Assembly (NCBI GenBank): GCA_018287875.1
Contig: JAGVVL010000018.1
Coordinates: 1,054,001 to 1,118,000, forward strand
Direction: 5' to 3'
DNA: 64,000 nt
DNA from: Nigrospora sphaerica
Taxonomy: Eukaryota > Ascomycota > Sordariomycetes > Amphisphaeriales > Apiosporaceae
The position numbers were made by a program, and so were the translations under genes. The notes under the pieces are model-generated. The model searched no databases, was not told where the DNA came from, and saw only the letters and a list, made by a program, of their open reading frames with translations. The stretch's first letter is position 1. Each line of letters starts with the position of its first letter. Shown in pieces: positions 1 through 11,332 of the stretch.

Positions 1-27
1 CACGTCGACCCGCATATCGACGATAAT

Positions 28-976
28 ATGGGGGGAGTCCCGTCCAAGCCGGGCGATCCCGCACGGCAGCTCGAGGTTATTGGGGCTGGGTATTCGCGAA
101 CGGGCACCGTGACGATGCAGCTGGCACTGGAGAAGCTTCTCGACGGGCCCGTGCTCCACGGCGGCACGCATCTGCTGTCAAGAGAAGACGGTGAGTTTCC
201 ACTAGCTATCGTACATGGAGTCCCGGGACTGACGGGGTCGTGGCCGTCCCCGGCCCCTCCCCTTTTCCCCAGCCTACAACCGCAAGTGGCTCGAGGCGTA
301 CCGGGCCCGGCGCGCGGGAGACGGCGCGCGCGCGCGCAAGCTCATCCGCGAGCTGACGGCGGGCTACGTCGGCATCACCGACGTGCCGGGCGTCGATTTC
401 CTCCCCGAGCTGCTTGAGCTGTACCCCGACGCGCGCGTCGTCCTCGTCACGCGCGACCCGTCGCGCTGGGCCCGGAGCATCGGCGTCATCCGCAAGCACA
501 CCGACCTCCGGTGGATGCATTACTTTATGGCCCCCATTCCGTCGTGGCGCTGGATCCCCGCCCTCATCGACGAGTTCTCCCAGAGCGCCAAGGAGCTCAT
601 GGGCCCGGACGACCCGGTGGAAAGTAAGCAGCCAACCCCCCCCCCTTCCCGTTCTCCGGCTAGGATGTACTATCAGATGCCCTTTACTTACTCACGGGGG
701 AGCGCCGCAGCCCTACTGAAGAACCATAACGAGAGGGTCAGGAGCCTCGTGCCGCCCGACCGGCTGCTCGTCGTGGAGCTCAAGGAAGGCTGGCCGCCGC
801 TCGCCCGCTTTCTCGGCCGCCCCGTGCCCGAGGACCCTTTCCCGCGCGCCAATGACGCAGAGGCCGTGGATCGTGTGGGAAAGAAGGTCTTTACGCAAGT
901 GGTCCTGACCTGGGCTGCCATCTTGGCCGTCGGCGGCGCCGCTGTCTACACGGGATGGCGCTACTCGGTTCGGTGA
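28..976 (+). CDS. Sulfotransferase-like P-loop protein (fungal Sulfotransfer_4 / 'NAD-dependent epimerase' misnamed family)
   Basis: Seen: three exons joined in frame, 28-190, 273-623 and 711-976, giving about 259 residues. Intron 1 (191-272) is GTGAGT..CCCCAG. Intron 2 (624-710, 87 nt, a multiple of three and free of stops) has GTAAGC..CCGCAG with TTACTTAC just upstream, so read-through would also stay open. Near the N-terminus GAGYSRTGT matches the 5'-phosphosulfate-binding loop of PAPS sulfotransferases, and LVTRDPSRWARSI matches the 3'-phosphate-binding motif. A hydrophobic segment (VVLTWAAILAVGGAAVYTGW) close to the C-terminus suggests a tail anchor. Family knowledge: fungal members usually start MG..P and run 230-290 residues; the substrate is unknown. 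The ATG at 28 fits the family start. Sulfotransfer activity is inferred from motifs only. Confidence 0.82.
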
Positions 977-1804
977 AGCAACCTGCTTGGGGCCGGGAGG
1001 TGATGGAGGGATGCAACGTATCAAGAGACTTGGTAGGTACCTGGGAGGCACTTGGCCTGTGTGAAGCAGACCTCGGTGCGAACCGGTCGGATAGACAAAA
1101 CAACGGTATCGACAGGACCGACTTTATCCCATGCCTTCGCCTTTCTGCTGGCTGTTTGCTGTCCAACCTGAGAGGACCGGGAATTAATACGGTCAAGGAA
1201 GTGAGTAACCGGAGTGCAAATGATTGCCTGCCGATTCTGCACTGCCAAGAACTGTTGGTTGCTGCTGGCACTGACAAACAGCCCGGCCAGGGCTACGGGC
1301 GAGCATTCGACACCGCAATTACGGCAAGATTGCTTATGCCATGCATATGAGAAATTGACGTCTCGCATCGTCTCGTTCGGCATCAGAGCAGTGTTGATTG
1401 CAACTGATTGGGGGGGGGGGGGTGATACAAACCAAATGAGAAACCAGGGGTTACGGCCTACAGAACGCAGCCAACACGCATCGCGCAGGTGTTAATTTCC
1501 CCTCCCAACTCCGGAAATCCAGACCATCTGCTTCCGCGCCATGGCCGGGGCGCAACAGGCGGATGGGGAGGATCAAAACGGTTAGAAAGGGGTTCGAGGA
1601 ACGCACAAGTAGGGACGTGTCTCCCGCTTGGGGAGGAAAAAGATGAGGTTGGAGGACACACGCCCGACCGAGCAGTCAGTCACTCGCTCCTTCCGCGCCG
1701 CATCATCGCGCTCGCCAGCCCGCTCCCTGACGCGCGCCCTTCCTTAGTACACCCACGCCCGAGTTTCCCTCCCTTCCCCTCGCAACCCAAGCCTCGGTCC
1801 AACG
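977..1804. other. Intergenic region with a 13-G run
   Basis: No coding signal seen. It contains a homopolymer of 13 G at 1410-1422 and pyrimidine-rich sequence before 1804 that fits the promoter and 5' leader of the next gene. Confidence 0.5.
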
Positions 1805-2175
1805 ATGCGCGGCGCGGCCCTGCTGTCCTTGGGCGCGGCCGTCGTGCTGGCCGGCGCGGCGCGCGGCGAGATCACCTTCCGGCTGTACGAGGGGCTCAAC
1901 TGCGCCGAAGGGGCCGAGGCGCTGACGCTAACGTTCACACGGGACAACGCCGTGGCCTTCGACCGCCACGTCTACCGCACCGTGCTGGCGCTCCGGCGCG
2001 ACGGCGCCAACTGCTCCTGGGCCGCCGAGCACGACTGGACCACGGGCCAAGCGCCGGGCCCGCCCTCGTCTGCGCCCGCGCCGACCCCGTCATCCTCCGC
2101 GCCAGCTGCAAGACTTGGTTCAACGGCGCCGGCGAGACCATCGCCTTCAGCGCCCTCAGGGTCTTCGATTGCTGA
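1805..2175 (+). pseudogene. Small secreted cysteine-containing protein, apparently frameshifted
   Basis: Seen: the ATG at 1805 opens a signal peptide (MRGAALLSLGAAVVLAGAARG) followed by EITFRLYEGLNCAEG, RRDGANCSWAAEHDW and TTGQAPG. After about position 2060 the original frame turns into low-complexity Pro/Ser/Ala and runs on to 2248. The -1 frame instead gives a believable secreted C-terminus, ILRASCKTWFNGAGETI..ALRVFDC, ending at a TGA at 2173-2175. Changing frame needs one missing base in the GC-rich stretch near 2050-2075, and there is no room for an intron. Small fungal secreted proteins commonly have paired cysteines; here they would come from both frames. It is either a real frameshift pseudogene or a sequencing error. 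Function unknown; an effector role cannot be claimed. Confidence 0.55.
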
Positions 2176-2689
2176 AAGAAGGGAGGTTGCCCGGCATTAC
2201 GACACCCCTCGGAGTTGGGGGAAACGGGAGGTGGGTGATGGAGAATAGGCGGAAAGCCATGCGATAGGGGGATTGGGGGCGGCCCTTGTTCTCCATGGTC
2301 CATAATCACTCCGCAGTGCCAATGTACACTGATTTCGCTGGTACTGGCTGCAGACTGGCAACATATGCCGGCACATGGTATTTTACACTTCTCTGGACCT
2401 TAAAAGAACTCCGTGACATTAAGCTTAGACGCACCTAAATACTTCCACCGGTGTGATCATTTCCCTCTTACACATAGCTCTGCAACGATGACGATATTTC
2501 CACGCATCCACCTCCCAGCCCAATGGTTCTCACTAGATCCCCCCCCCCCGAAAGGCAAGTCATTACCTTGCGCCTTGTCTCCATCTCGATGGTTTGCTAC
2601 CGAGATTCTCCAATTCGGCTGAAGCCTGACGTCAGGTGACTCGAAGATGGCCCACATCTTAGATGTTGATGTGTTGTTTGATCAGACGC

Positions 2690-2949
2690 GGTGCAGCCCT
2701 TTTCCGTAGGGACGCCGCCGAAGGCGCCAACGAGCTTATGGGGTTTGCGGTCCTTAAGCACGTCACTACCGATGGACCTCCTTCGGGACATGGTTGCGAA
2801 TGATGTCTTCCGGCCCCGAGGTCCGGGTCGGCCCCCGCCGGGAAACCCCCCAGCGCACGCGCAGCTCGATGCTGCCCTTCGCGTCGGGCTGGCCGTTCCT
2901 GTCGACTTTCTTTCGCCAGCCGCCGATGGAACGGATGGCGGACAGCCCG
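2690..2949 (-). pseudogene. Relic of a coding exon, unrecognised
   Basis: On the minus strand an acceptor-like TATATTTCAG at about 2950-2959 precedes a GC-rich open stretch from 2949 to a TAG at 2766. It reads GLSAIRSIGGWRKKVD..., then GSIELRVRWG and PEDIIRNHVPKEVHR. After a frame change it seems to continue as LKDRKPHKLVGAFGG. This island differs in composition from its surroundings. I do not recognise the family; a remote chromo-like flavour (ELRVRWG) is too weak to name it. No start codon or complete gene model can be built. Confidence 0.22.
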
Positions 2950-4289
2950 CTGAAATATAAGCATGCGTCAGTATAAGTGAGCGACCAAGAGACATCTATC
3001 CGTTGCCGGTGGCAACGGCGGCCGGAGGAATCCCGAACCCATCCCTACGTGGAGATTGTACAGTATTATCCCAGCCCGAGTGGCGCCGTACCTGGCCAGA
3101 GAAGATGGGGAAACCCGCAGCCCATGACGTTCACGGGCCATGGTGTCGCCATCGCCGGCTAGAGGCGAGTGCAAAAGATGGCCAGGACCCTCCATGTTAC
3201 GGCCTGGCAGATTGGTCCCTGCAGGAGTAGCCCTTATAGTGCAGAACTGGACAGAATGACTCCAATAAGTGGATCATTCCCGAAGCTTTTGCTTTGTGAC
3301 TCAGCGGGCAGTTGGTCCAGACGCGCTGTAACGCTCCAGCCGAAGTGTGGCCAATATGGACCACTTCAACCACTGCAGGTTACCGGCCTTATGCTCTCAT
3401 TCTAAAATTGATGGCGGGTTTATTATAGTTTTCTGCAGTGGCCTGCCTCATTCTTGGCGTTGTATCCGGAAGAATGAAGCTATTTGGTTGAGGTGAGGTC
3501 TCGGTGGGCTGAGTCGTGATGTATTTAGCCCCTAGTTAACTTGGGTAAAATGTGTATGCAATTGCTCGTCCGGCCCACAGCTTTAGGGGGGCAAGTGGAG
3601 CATAGAGTTATAAAGTCTAGCCTCTTGGCGCATCGAATGTGATGACCCGAGTCGTATAAGTTATTGTTGGCGCGCCCCGGGCAGCGTTTTACCATGGGGC
3701 ATATGATGAGGACCGACACAGGGAGAGGGTACCGACCGTGTTTACAGGGCTCCTACTCTCACTACTGCGTAGGCAACCCAACGCTCTGAACACTTTCTCG
3801 CAGCCCGCGCACGCCATACTGACCAGTCCGAGACCGAGCAGGACCCCTTCCGGGACTCGGTGGATGAGCAGGAGAGAAGTTATTGCGAATCTCTAAAAAG
3901 CCCCGAAGAGCCTTGGTTTTATTCTAATAAACAAGCCGCCCCGTGAGTTGGGGGTTTTAGAATGTATTACCTCTAAAATCACCAAGGTTGCCCAAGTAGT
4001 AGATTATTATCAACTAAACGACAACTGATTTAACGTTATGTTAGAGTGGCTGCGGACTTGTCCGTATGTTAGGTTGTCTGCGTGGTGTGCGCCGCCCGTA
4101 GCAAGGGATTGGGGCTTCTTGAAGAGTGCTTTGCGAAGTGTTCTCGAGTGGGCCTCCACGGACAACTGAACGGCCGCGGTATTCCCTGATTTGAGGTCGG
4201 TCACGCTCTTGTGTTGGACAGTCGGGTCCTCTAGGTGAGACGATGTCGCCTCATCCTCATCAACCGGCACACTTGCATCGGCCGTGTTG

Positions 4290-4680
4290 CCCAGACGGTG
4301 TCCTTTAGCGATGGCGTCGCTGCGGTCGGGCCGGGCTGGGCTCGGTGATCCTGCCGCGAATCTCGGTTACCACGTACGGCATACCCGGTGGCACGGCCAG
4401 GGTGAGGACGCTCAAGGAGGCTATCCGGAGGACTTTGACTTTTCAGGATTTATACGGCCATCGTTCCATGGGGATGGTGGTGGCGAGGCGCAGTGGCTCG
4501 TTGGTGACCCACGGCATGTTGCTGCAGCGGGAGGAAGCTGAAGATGAGGTCGCAGGGGCCGAGGCGTTTAACCATGGGGAGGACCAGCTCATCGTACTCG
4601 TCTAGACGGTACATGCAGACTGCCCACATTACCCCGACGCTGGTGGCCATGGCGCAAAGGCCTAGTCCCGCCGCCACCCC
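4290..4680 (-). pseudogene. Possible decayed coding relic, unrecognised
   Basis: Minus-strand translations carry stretches that look protein-like (for example EPLRLATTIPMERWPYK, then a stop, then IASLSVLTLAVPPGMPYVV), but stops and frame changes interrupt them and no start or splice model works. It lies inside the gene-poor region and its composition is intermediate. Recorded as a relic only. Confidence 0.2.
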
Positions 4681-5571
4681 GTTATCCTAAACGAGGCGGG
4701 GGGCTGGGTCGGGTCTGGCGGCCGCGTCAAGTTCGGCGGCCGGGCCGGAGTCAGGGACAGGCTCAACGGCGGGCCTGCCGGGGCGCAACCGGTCGGTTAC
4801 ATCGAGAACAGCGGCGAGGTTCCTATCGTAAATGCACCGGCCATATTGGCCGTCGGCTGGCGGCGAGGCCAAGAACCGCCCCATGAGTAGAAAGTGGAAC
4901 GGCGGGGTGCCAGCTTGGCGTATGTTTACCAACGAGGGGGGCAGGTTCCCGACACGTTATTCCCCTCTAATCCACTGCACATTCGAGTGAACTCTTGAGG
5001 CTGTCTATTTACCTAATTAGCCTCATGCATCCGGGATCGTCTGGGTTTCCCCTTGCCCGCCGCATGGGCCTTTTTCTTGGTGTCTTGGTTATTGTAGCGG
5101 CGGCCAGACCTGTGTCCGGGGTCGGCCATCTCCGAGGATCAGATGGGCTTGGGCGGTGAGAAAGAGTTTTGAAGCCACCGGGATACTCTTTGAGCATGTT
5201 GCAACTGAGACCTTCAGAAAATGACTTGACCTATGTTGGAGGGGATATGATGTTTGGTACCTGATGGAGTGCGGAGTACTTACATGGTGGAAAGACGTAA
5301 TTACACTCCCCAGGCCCCACTTGCTCGGCAGTGTTTAGGAACCTCAAGAAGGCGGCCGCGAGGGCCATCCTACACTATGCCACATCGGGATGCCCTCATG
5401 GTACGAATTTCTGATCTGTACGGCATTATTATGGGTTTAACATAATGAGGCCTTCCGGGGGGGTGGTCGGAAGAGGTGTCTTCGGGTTTGTCACAGATAA
5501 ACTTGGTCGTTTTACACACCGTCTTGTTTCACTTAGATGTGACAAGGAAAAGCGAATGTGGCAGAGTTCTA

Positions 5572-6408
5572 TCAACCCTCCGGGTAAGTACTCTGATAAT
5601 AGAAAAGATCCCACGTGCACCAAGACGTGTGTTGAATAGAGTTGAGTGCCCACACTTGGAGGTATGTGTTGGCATCAACCGATACTGTGTTTTTGAATGA
5701 AGCTCTAGCCATAAGCTTGCCCCAGACGGGCTGCAAGCGAATATTTAACCACCGGGCCGGGGGGTCAAAGTCCCAGGGGACCGCCTCGAGGATGCATATG
5801 CACTTAGCCCAGTCGCCATCGGGGGTAACTGTAGCTTGCGGATGGACCGCGCATGCTTGCTTGCTTGCAGTCAGACGAAGCCCCGTCTGGTCGGCCACCA
5901 CTTGCAGGGACTTGTCTTTATATTCGTCGCCGTCAGGAACGATACGGGCGGTAGGCGCAGTGTCGGGGGGCATGTTAGATCCGATCTCATTGAGGAAGGT
6001 GCTAGTGGGGGTGTTCTGCACCGCATGTCGGTCTGTGACTCGGGGGGAGCGGCAGGACGGGCTGAGAGGTGTAGGGGGTTTGGCCAACGTTGCTTCCCAG
6101 AGGACGCGAGAAATTGTGTTAGGCAAGCCAAGTCCTAGGTTCGCCGGTTGATGTCGCTGGCCGTAAAGCAGTCGGCGTCGGTGCCATGCTCGCGCATTTT
6201 CTTGGCGGAACCGACTTCGCCACCAAAGGCCTGGGGCCGCATGGACGGCATGGATACACTCGGCCTTGAGCGATTCTTGTTTGGCCCGGCCATTTTCTAC
6301 GTCTAGTGGCAGCCGTAGCGCTGATCTCGCAACGTTGATTTCAAGGGAGGATGAAGTTGTGGACTTGCTTGGGCCGCATAGGCAGAAGCTTGCGTTACTA
6401 TGTTCCAA
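5572..6408 (-). other. Long open frame without ATG start, doubtful coding
   Basis: An open stretch of about 278 codons on the minus strand inside the gene-poor region. Its most upstream possible start is TTG at 6408. Its composition and residue mix (DGDWAKCICILEAVPWDFD near the C-terminal half) are weakly protein-like. No domain is recognised and no intron model extends it to an ATG. It could be a relic of a membrane or secreted protein gene, or chance. Confidence 0.2.
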
Positions 6409-9104
6409 TATGATATAAGGTGAAGATGCACCATGACGCCTGAGTGAGACGCACGTTCAAATAAAATCTTGGGGCGGTCTATTTACCTACATAGGTTGTC
6501 TCAGTCGTTCATGTCGATGTTGGTGTTGAATGGACTGCGGCAGTTGAGTGCAAGCGCGTAGGCGCGACTCGTTCTGCCTCGTTATATTCGTCGCTGCCTG
6601 CATTTACCCAACGGTGCAAGGCTTGCGGGAAGCTTGGTCCTCTATTTTGTCTTCGTTTTTGGTCTCGTCAGCGCGGCTCCTCGGCGACTGGGGTCGGAGT
6701 CTCGCCTGTACAGGTTGTAGGAGGCATCCAGGCTTTAGATAGTAATAGGCGCGGCGGCGACGTAGGTGCTCAGCCAGGCACGGAAGTATGGGATAACAGT
6801 GCGTGGGTAAAATACGCTAAAGAATCGGCAGTAGAAGTTTATGGTTTCACGCTGATTACCGAATGCAGGTAGCACTGTCCGGCTGAGCTGTGTAGTGAAA
6901 ATAAACAAGTTTGTCTTTCGTAGCAGCGGCGTGGGCGTAAGAAAGAGGACCAGGAGATATGGACCCGGCTGTAAGTCTTCGATGAGCGGCGGGAGAGCAT
7001 TCCCGCCTCCTGCCACCTTGGCAGGTAACCGTAGAAGATCTGTAAAATGTCCGGAACTTCAGCGGTCTATAACTAAAGCTGACCGAAAACTGCGCAGGTC
7101 TTATCTGGAGAGTTCATTGAGGAAGTCTGGGTGAATAGGTGGAACCCGAAAAGTATTGATAGTAATGTTTTATTAGTTTGATTACGGGTCACCCTTTGAC
7201 GCATATTGGCCCCTCTTAGGCTCTGTTCCTTCCACAGCTCGTTTACTTCCATAGCTTGTTTAATGCCCTGAACACTGTCGACATTGGAAGGTTGACGCAG
7301 GACTTTGTCGTGTGTACTCAGACAGGGTTGCTGCTGCAAGGATGAAGATGGTGTGTGGGTAGGTAGTTTTTAAATATGGCGATCTGCGTGGTGTGCTTCG
7401 AGCTATCGCCATCCTGGTAAAGCCAGGGGTGAAGAAGGAGAATAAATGGAGACAGTGGAGGGGGCGGGCCAAAGTATAAATGGTGTTGCCCGGTAAAAGG
7501 AGCCGGCCGCGTCAGGCTGGGGCTAGTTCTAACTGATCCTGTTGTTATAAGTCCAGTCTATTGCTCTTGGAATTGAATTTTTGTTGATACCGATAAAGAT
7601 TGTCACCAAAGACGACTGGATGGGAAGGTGAAGCACTATAAGTTCGTGACCATTGGAACTCGCTGTAATTCAGAGAATGATTAAAATCATGGCGACCAAC
7701 CTTTGCTGGCCTGGCCAATGCGTGATCTAATATGTTTCAGCATCTGACAGTGTTGGGCTTGGAACACAGGAATACCGATGCATGTTTCAAAAGAAGCAAA
7801 GGACTCCAATCGCTGGCACAAAAGGCTTGCCACAGCAATACGGCAGCTGTTACCGAATATTTATTTTGGCTTCAATCTATATTTTCCCAATACCTTTACA
7901 GACAGGACCTTCATGGGCAATTCCTCGACTCACTCACCAAGCCCTATTACGTCACCTAACATTAGATCCGGTTGCTACGATGTTGACACCCCCTTCATTC
8001 CGTGGGGTTTGAGTGAAATCTTTTCATTGGCACGTTTGCTTATTTGATTGACATAATGCAACGAAATTTGCCCGGGTGTGTGACTCCTTCGTCATACTTC
8101 ACCCGGATAGGGTTACCACACCCGGCCTCCAACTCTAATAATACGCTTTATACCGTTCTTCGCCGGTCTACGCTAATCCGACGATGGCGTCGATATACCC
8201 AGGAAATAATGGTCCTTCATCGATTTAACCTTCTTGCACTGTGGGTGCCAACTCATTATATACTTGTGATTAGTTCACAGGCAAATAGTTCCGATATGCA
8301 CAGCTGAGGCCAGTATGGGTTTCTGCGTCGTCATAAGTGCCCGGCCCTTCACGACTATCTCGAACGGGTGCTAGACCACGCACTGGTCAAGCCAGAATGG
8401 ACTGACAGAGGATCATTTCTTCAAAGGCTTCCAACTTGGACTGTCCATGTCCAGGGTAACGGGCAGCATTAACACAGCTTTCCAATTTTAGCGCTGCGTC
8501 GTGAGTATTACTTACATAAAAGACTGCCACTCTTTTCATATTTGCGGGAGGATTGCTGCGACCAAATGAACACTTTTATCTGTTTGCAAACTCTTCACTC
8601 GTCGCCGTTACCTTGGACACAAATATCTTTTCTCGGTGGAAAGCAATGAATGCTTGCCAGTAGTGGAGCTAGGAGCGTCAGTTTACCCGAGGGAGGTACT
8701 GAAATACATTGAAAAAGATGCCCATATGCTCATCAACAAGACAAACGGTGGTTGCCTAGCCAAGGCCTCATAGGTAGACTATGTTCCTGACAGAAGGTAT
8801 GGCCAATATTTTCATAACAAATCTACAGTGGGCGGTACGTTGAGGTGATCTTTTTCGTCCTCCACTCCTTTCACAAAGTTGTTAATTCTTGCTGTCGACA
8901 ACAACGCAGGCGATCCCATCCGCACACTGCACCAATCCAGCGGCTACAACATCAGAATGAGGCTCTCTATGCCCGGTATCAGGTGCACCCTCTTCGTCAA
9001 GACCGCAAATACGCATTCACAATACCGAACAAAGTGGTCCTGGTCGCTTCTTTCTCAACTGCCAGACCGTGAAGCCAATATCCCACTTCGTTTGATGAGC
9101 GGCC

Positions 9105-10160
9105 ATGGATTCTCCACGCCACATCGCGACATGCAGCAACAAACCGCCTGCTGGCCTTGACGCACCCATGGCCCAGATGTTCAAACGCAGCCAGAAGGGC
9201 CTTTACGCCCAGATGCATTCGGACCTAAAAAGAAAGGAAGAGGTCGAGGGGCGACTGATTGAGCCGAAGTCGCATCTCACAAAAAACAAAAAGTCCAGAC
9301 GGAGAGTGCCCCTCACGCTAACCGACGGGCAAAAGGAACTGGCACGTCGAACGCTGGGTTTGACACGTGTGGACAATGAAAATACCTTGGCAAATACCAA
9401 GGTTGCTTACAGCCTTCAAGGCGAGGCTGTCGTGCTCGCTCGCACCAACTGCCCGCGCATCCCGCCTTCCGCATCTTCGCCTGTCCCGAATCCTCCCATC
9501 GTTCCTGCTGCCATCCCCATGGATGCATTGGCTGATGCCCCGCCTGCACCAGTTGTTAGGCCTAAGGAGGGCACGGAAGCTTCCTCGAGCTCCTCGGCCT
9601 CTCTGTCGTCAACACCGTTGCCTGGTCAAGCCCCCACTGCTGTTCCTGCCGTTCCTGCCGCCGTCCCCAACACCGCATACCTTGTCGACGTCGCTAGGAA
9701 GACAACATTGCACCTGTTACAATCAGGCAACGAGAGCTTGTTGGAGGATACCCAGGCCTTTCGCACTCATGCACAATGGAGTCAGGCTCCCGGCCAGGCG
9801 GTCGAGGAGTCGTCCATCCGGGCTCCTACTCCCTCACGTGCCCAGACGCCTTTCTTCAACCCCCCAAATATTCCCAACCTTACGAGCCTCGTGGATCTCG
9901 CCACGCGAGCGACAACCCGGCTGCTGCGAAAGGACCGCGAGAGCTTACAGGAGGACATCGAGACGCTGGACGAGTACGCGCGGTGGATGCAGGTTTCGGG
10001 TCAGCCCGTCGAGAAGCTGGAGAAGCAGACGGCCGAGAAGCAGGAGTGGAAAGACATGCTCCGGGTTCACACCGATTGCTTCCTGTACCAGGCCCAGGCC
10101 TACAGAAGCGTTCTCGCCTCGCGCCGACCCCTCACGGCAGAGGCTGCCAGACGTAGCTAG
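9105..10160 (+). CDS. Orphan hypothetical protein with an internal duplication
   Basis: Seen: a single exon of 351 codons from an ATG at 9105. The N-terminal quarter is basic (KKSRRRVPLTLTDGQKELARR, residues about 62-82). The middle (about 117-190) is a low-complexity Pro/Ala/Ser linker. The rest holds two copies of a roughly 49-residue unit, at residues 189-237 and 258-306, sharing N..LVD.A...T..LL......L.ED...........W.Q..GQ.VE. The second copy flows into a charged helix (EKLEKQTAEKQEWKDMLR). No signal peptide or membrane segment. The family is not recognised and no function can be assigned. The gene sits at the edge of the gene-poor stretch, a usual place for lineage-specific genes. Confidence 0.6.
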   Translation: MDSPRHIATCSNKPPAGLDAPMAQMFKRSQKGLYAQMHSDLKRKEEVEGRLIEPKSHLTKNKKSRRRVPLTLTDGQKELARRTLGLTRVDNENTLANTKVAYSLQGEAVVLARTNCPRIPPSASSPVPNPPIVPAAIPMDALADAPPAPVVRPKEGTEASSSSSASLSSTPLPGQAPTAVPAVPAAVPNTAYLVDVARKTTLHLLQSGNESLLEDTQAFRTHAQWSQAPGQAVEESSIRAPTPSRAQTPFFNPPNIPNLTSLVDLATRATTRLLRKDRESLQEDIETLDEYARWMQVSGQPVEKLEKQTAEKQEWKDMLRVHTDCFLYQAQAYRSVLASRRPLTAEAARRS

Positions 10161-11332
10161 ACGGCTTCTGGCGACGCAGGTGAATGCGAAGCTACTAACG
10201 AGGATACAACATACGTCGAACAGCCACGTGTGGCCGGAAACTTGGGGCAGACTAAACGGAGCAGCCGTTGCATGTCGAGATACGTAGAGGACCAGGGGAG
10301 AAATAAGGATATTGGCCACGGTCAAGCGTGGTAGAAACAAAGGGAGTTGGCTCGTTGTTATATTGTACTGGTTCGGCGCCAAACTGCACAATTAATAAGC
10401 CTGTTAGAATAGAGATGCACACCCGCATCAGTGAGACGCATCATAGTCTGTGACGGCCCGGGATGCTAGCAGTGTTTCCCATCATGGGCATCTACAAGAT
10501 CTACTTGGCGCGCTCTGCTAGTCCACGCAAAGTTGCCCCTTCCCTTGCGACTATAGCCGGGCATCTGCGTTGACTTGAGGCTCTGTGCATGCGCTCAACC
10601 ACGCACTTTACACCCATCGCGGCTCAGTATCAATCGCTCCACGCTGCGGCTCTGTCACATCCGCCTCGGCCACTCCCTGAACCTGGGCCAATGGCTACGC
10701 CCGGCAAGAAATTGAATAGGTGCCCATCGATTAGCGGTCGGTTACCTGCCCTTTGGGTTGCGTGACCCGCATAAGGATACAGCGTAATTCGTCTCGACGA
10801 GCCGCAGGCACTATCCACCTGAGTGGGTTGAGCCGGGACGCCCACGGCCGGATACGACCGGATCCTATTGCAGACGCCATGCCGGTCTCCCCTGACCACT
10901 TGATATGTTGGACAAGCACCGATGATGGAAGACGAGCCTGTCGCCAAATACGTCCTTGGTGCTTCCAGGGGTGGATGCCGTGCCGGCGAAACCTTCAAAG
11001 ACGTAAGAAGCCGCTGCGCGGAAATCATGTCGGTCAGGTTCTTGAAGCAGACTGTTGTTGGACGGACGCAAGCCAAGTGTTTGGTAAAAAAGGCATTCGG
11101 CGCTTCTATCATGGTAGGCAGATGGGGCCTCGGGAAGACTACTCCGGGTAAGCCTTGGTTACGGCCAAAATAAAAATCAATTGACGGCTGCTGTAGGCAT
11201 GGGAGGTGAAGGTTACGGAGTAGCAAGAACGAATGATATGCATTGCGGGAGACGTCGCGTAACGAGCGAAGAGCAAAACAACCACAGGGTCACTAAGCGG
11301 AGACTGTTGGTCTCCTGGTCACCCATCCCCTA
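10161..11332. other. Intergenic region
   Basis: No supportable gene. It lies between the 3' ends of the orphan gene (plus strand) and the amine oxidase (minus strand), so it should hold both terminators. Open frames here are short and have no domain or splice support. Confidence 0.45.

Larger units (their letters stand above)
2250..9104. other. Long gene-poor, lower-GC region with decayed coding relics
   Basis: About 6.9 kb without a complete gene model. Base composition is visibly less GC-rich than the flanking genes and stop codons occur often in all frames. A few stretches keep a coding look on the minus strand (about 2690-2949, 4290-4680, 5572-6408, 6735-7016) but no frame is both ATG-started and long. 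Two similar short motifs occur, GTCTATTTACCTAAT near 5003 and GTCTATTTACCTACAT near 6478. This is the pattern expected of old repeats or genes damaged by repeat-induced point mutation; the RIP reading is inference. Confidence 0.5.

Noticed and set aside
10630..11226. 198-codon minus-strand frame
   Set aside because: No domain, no splice support, unusual residue mix; in the intergenic region.
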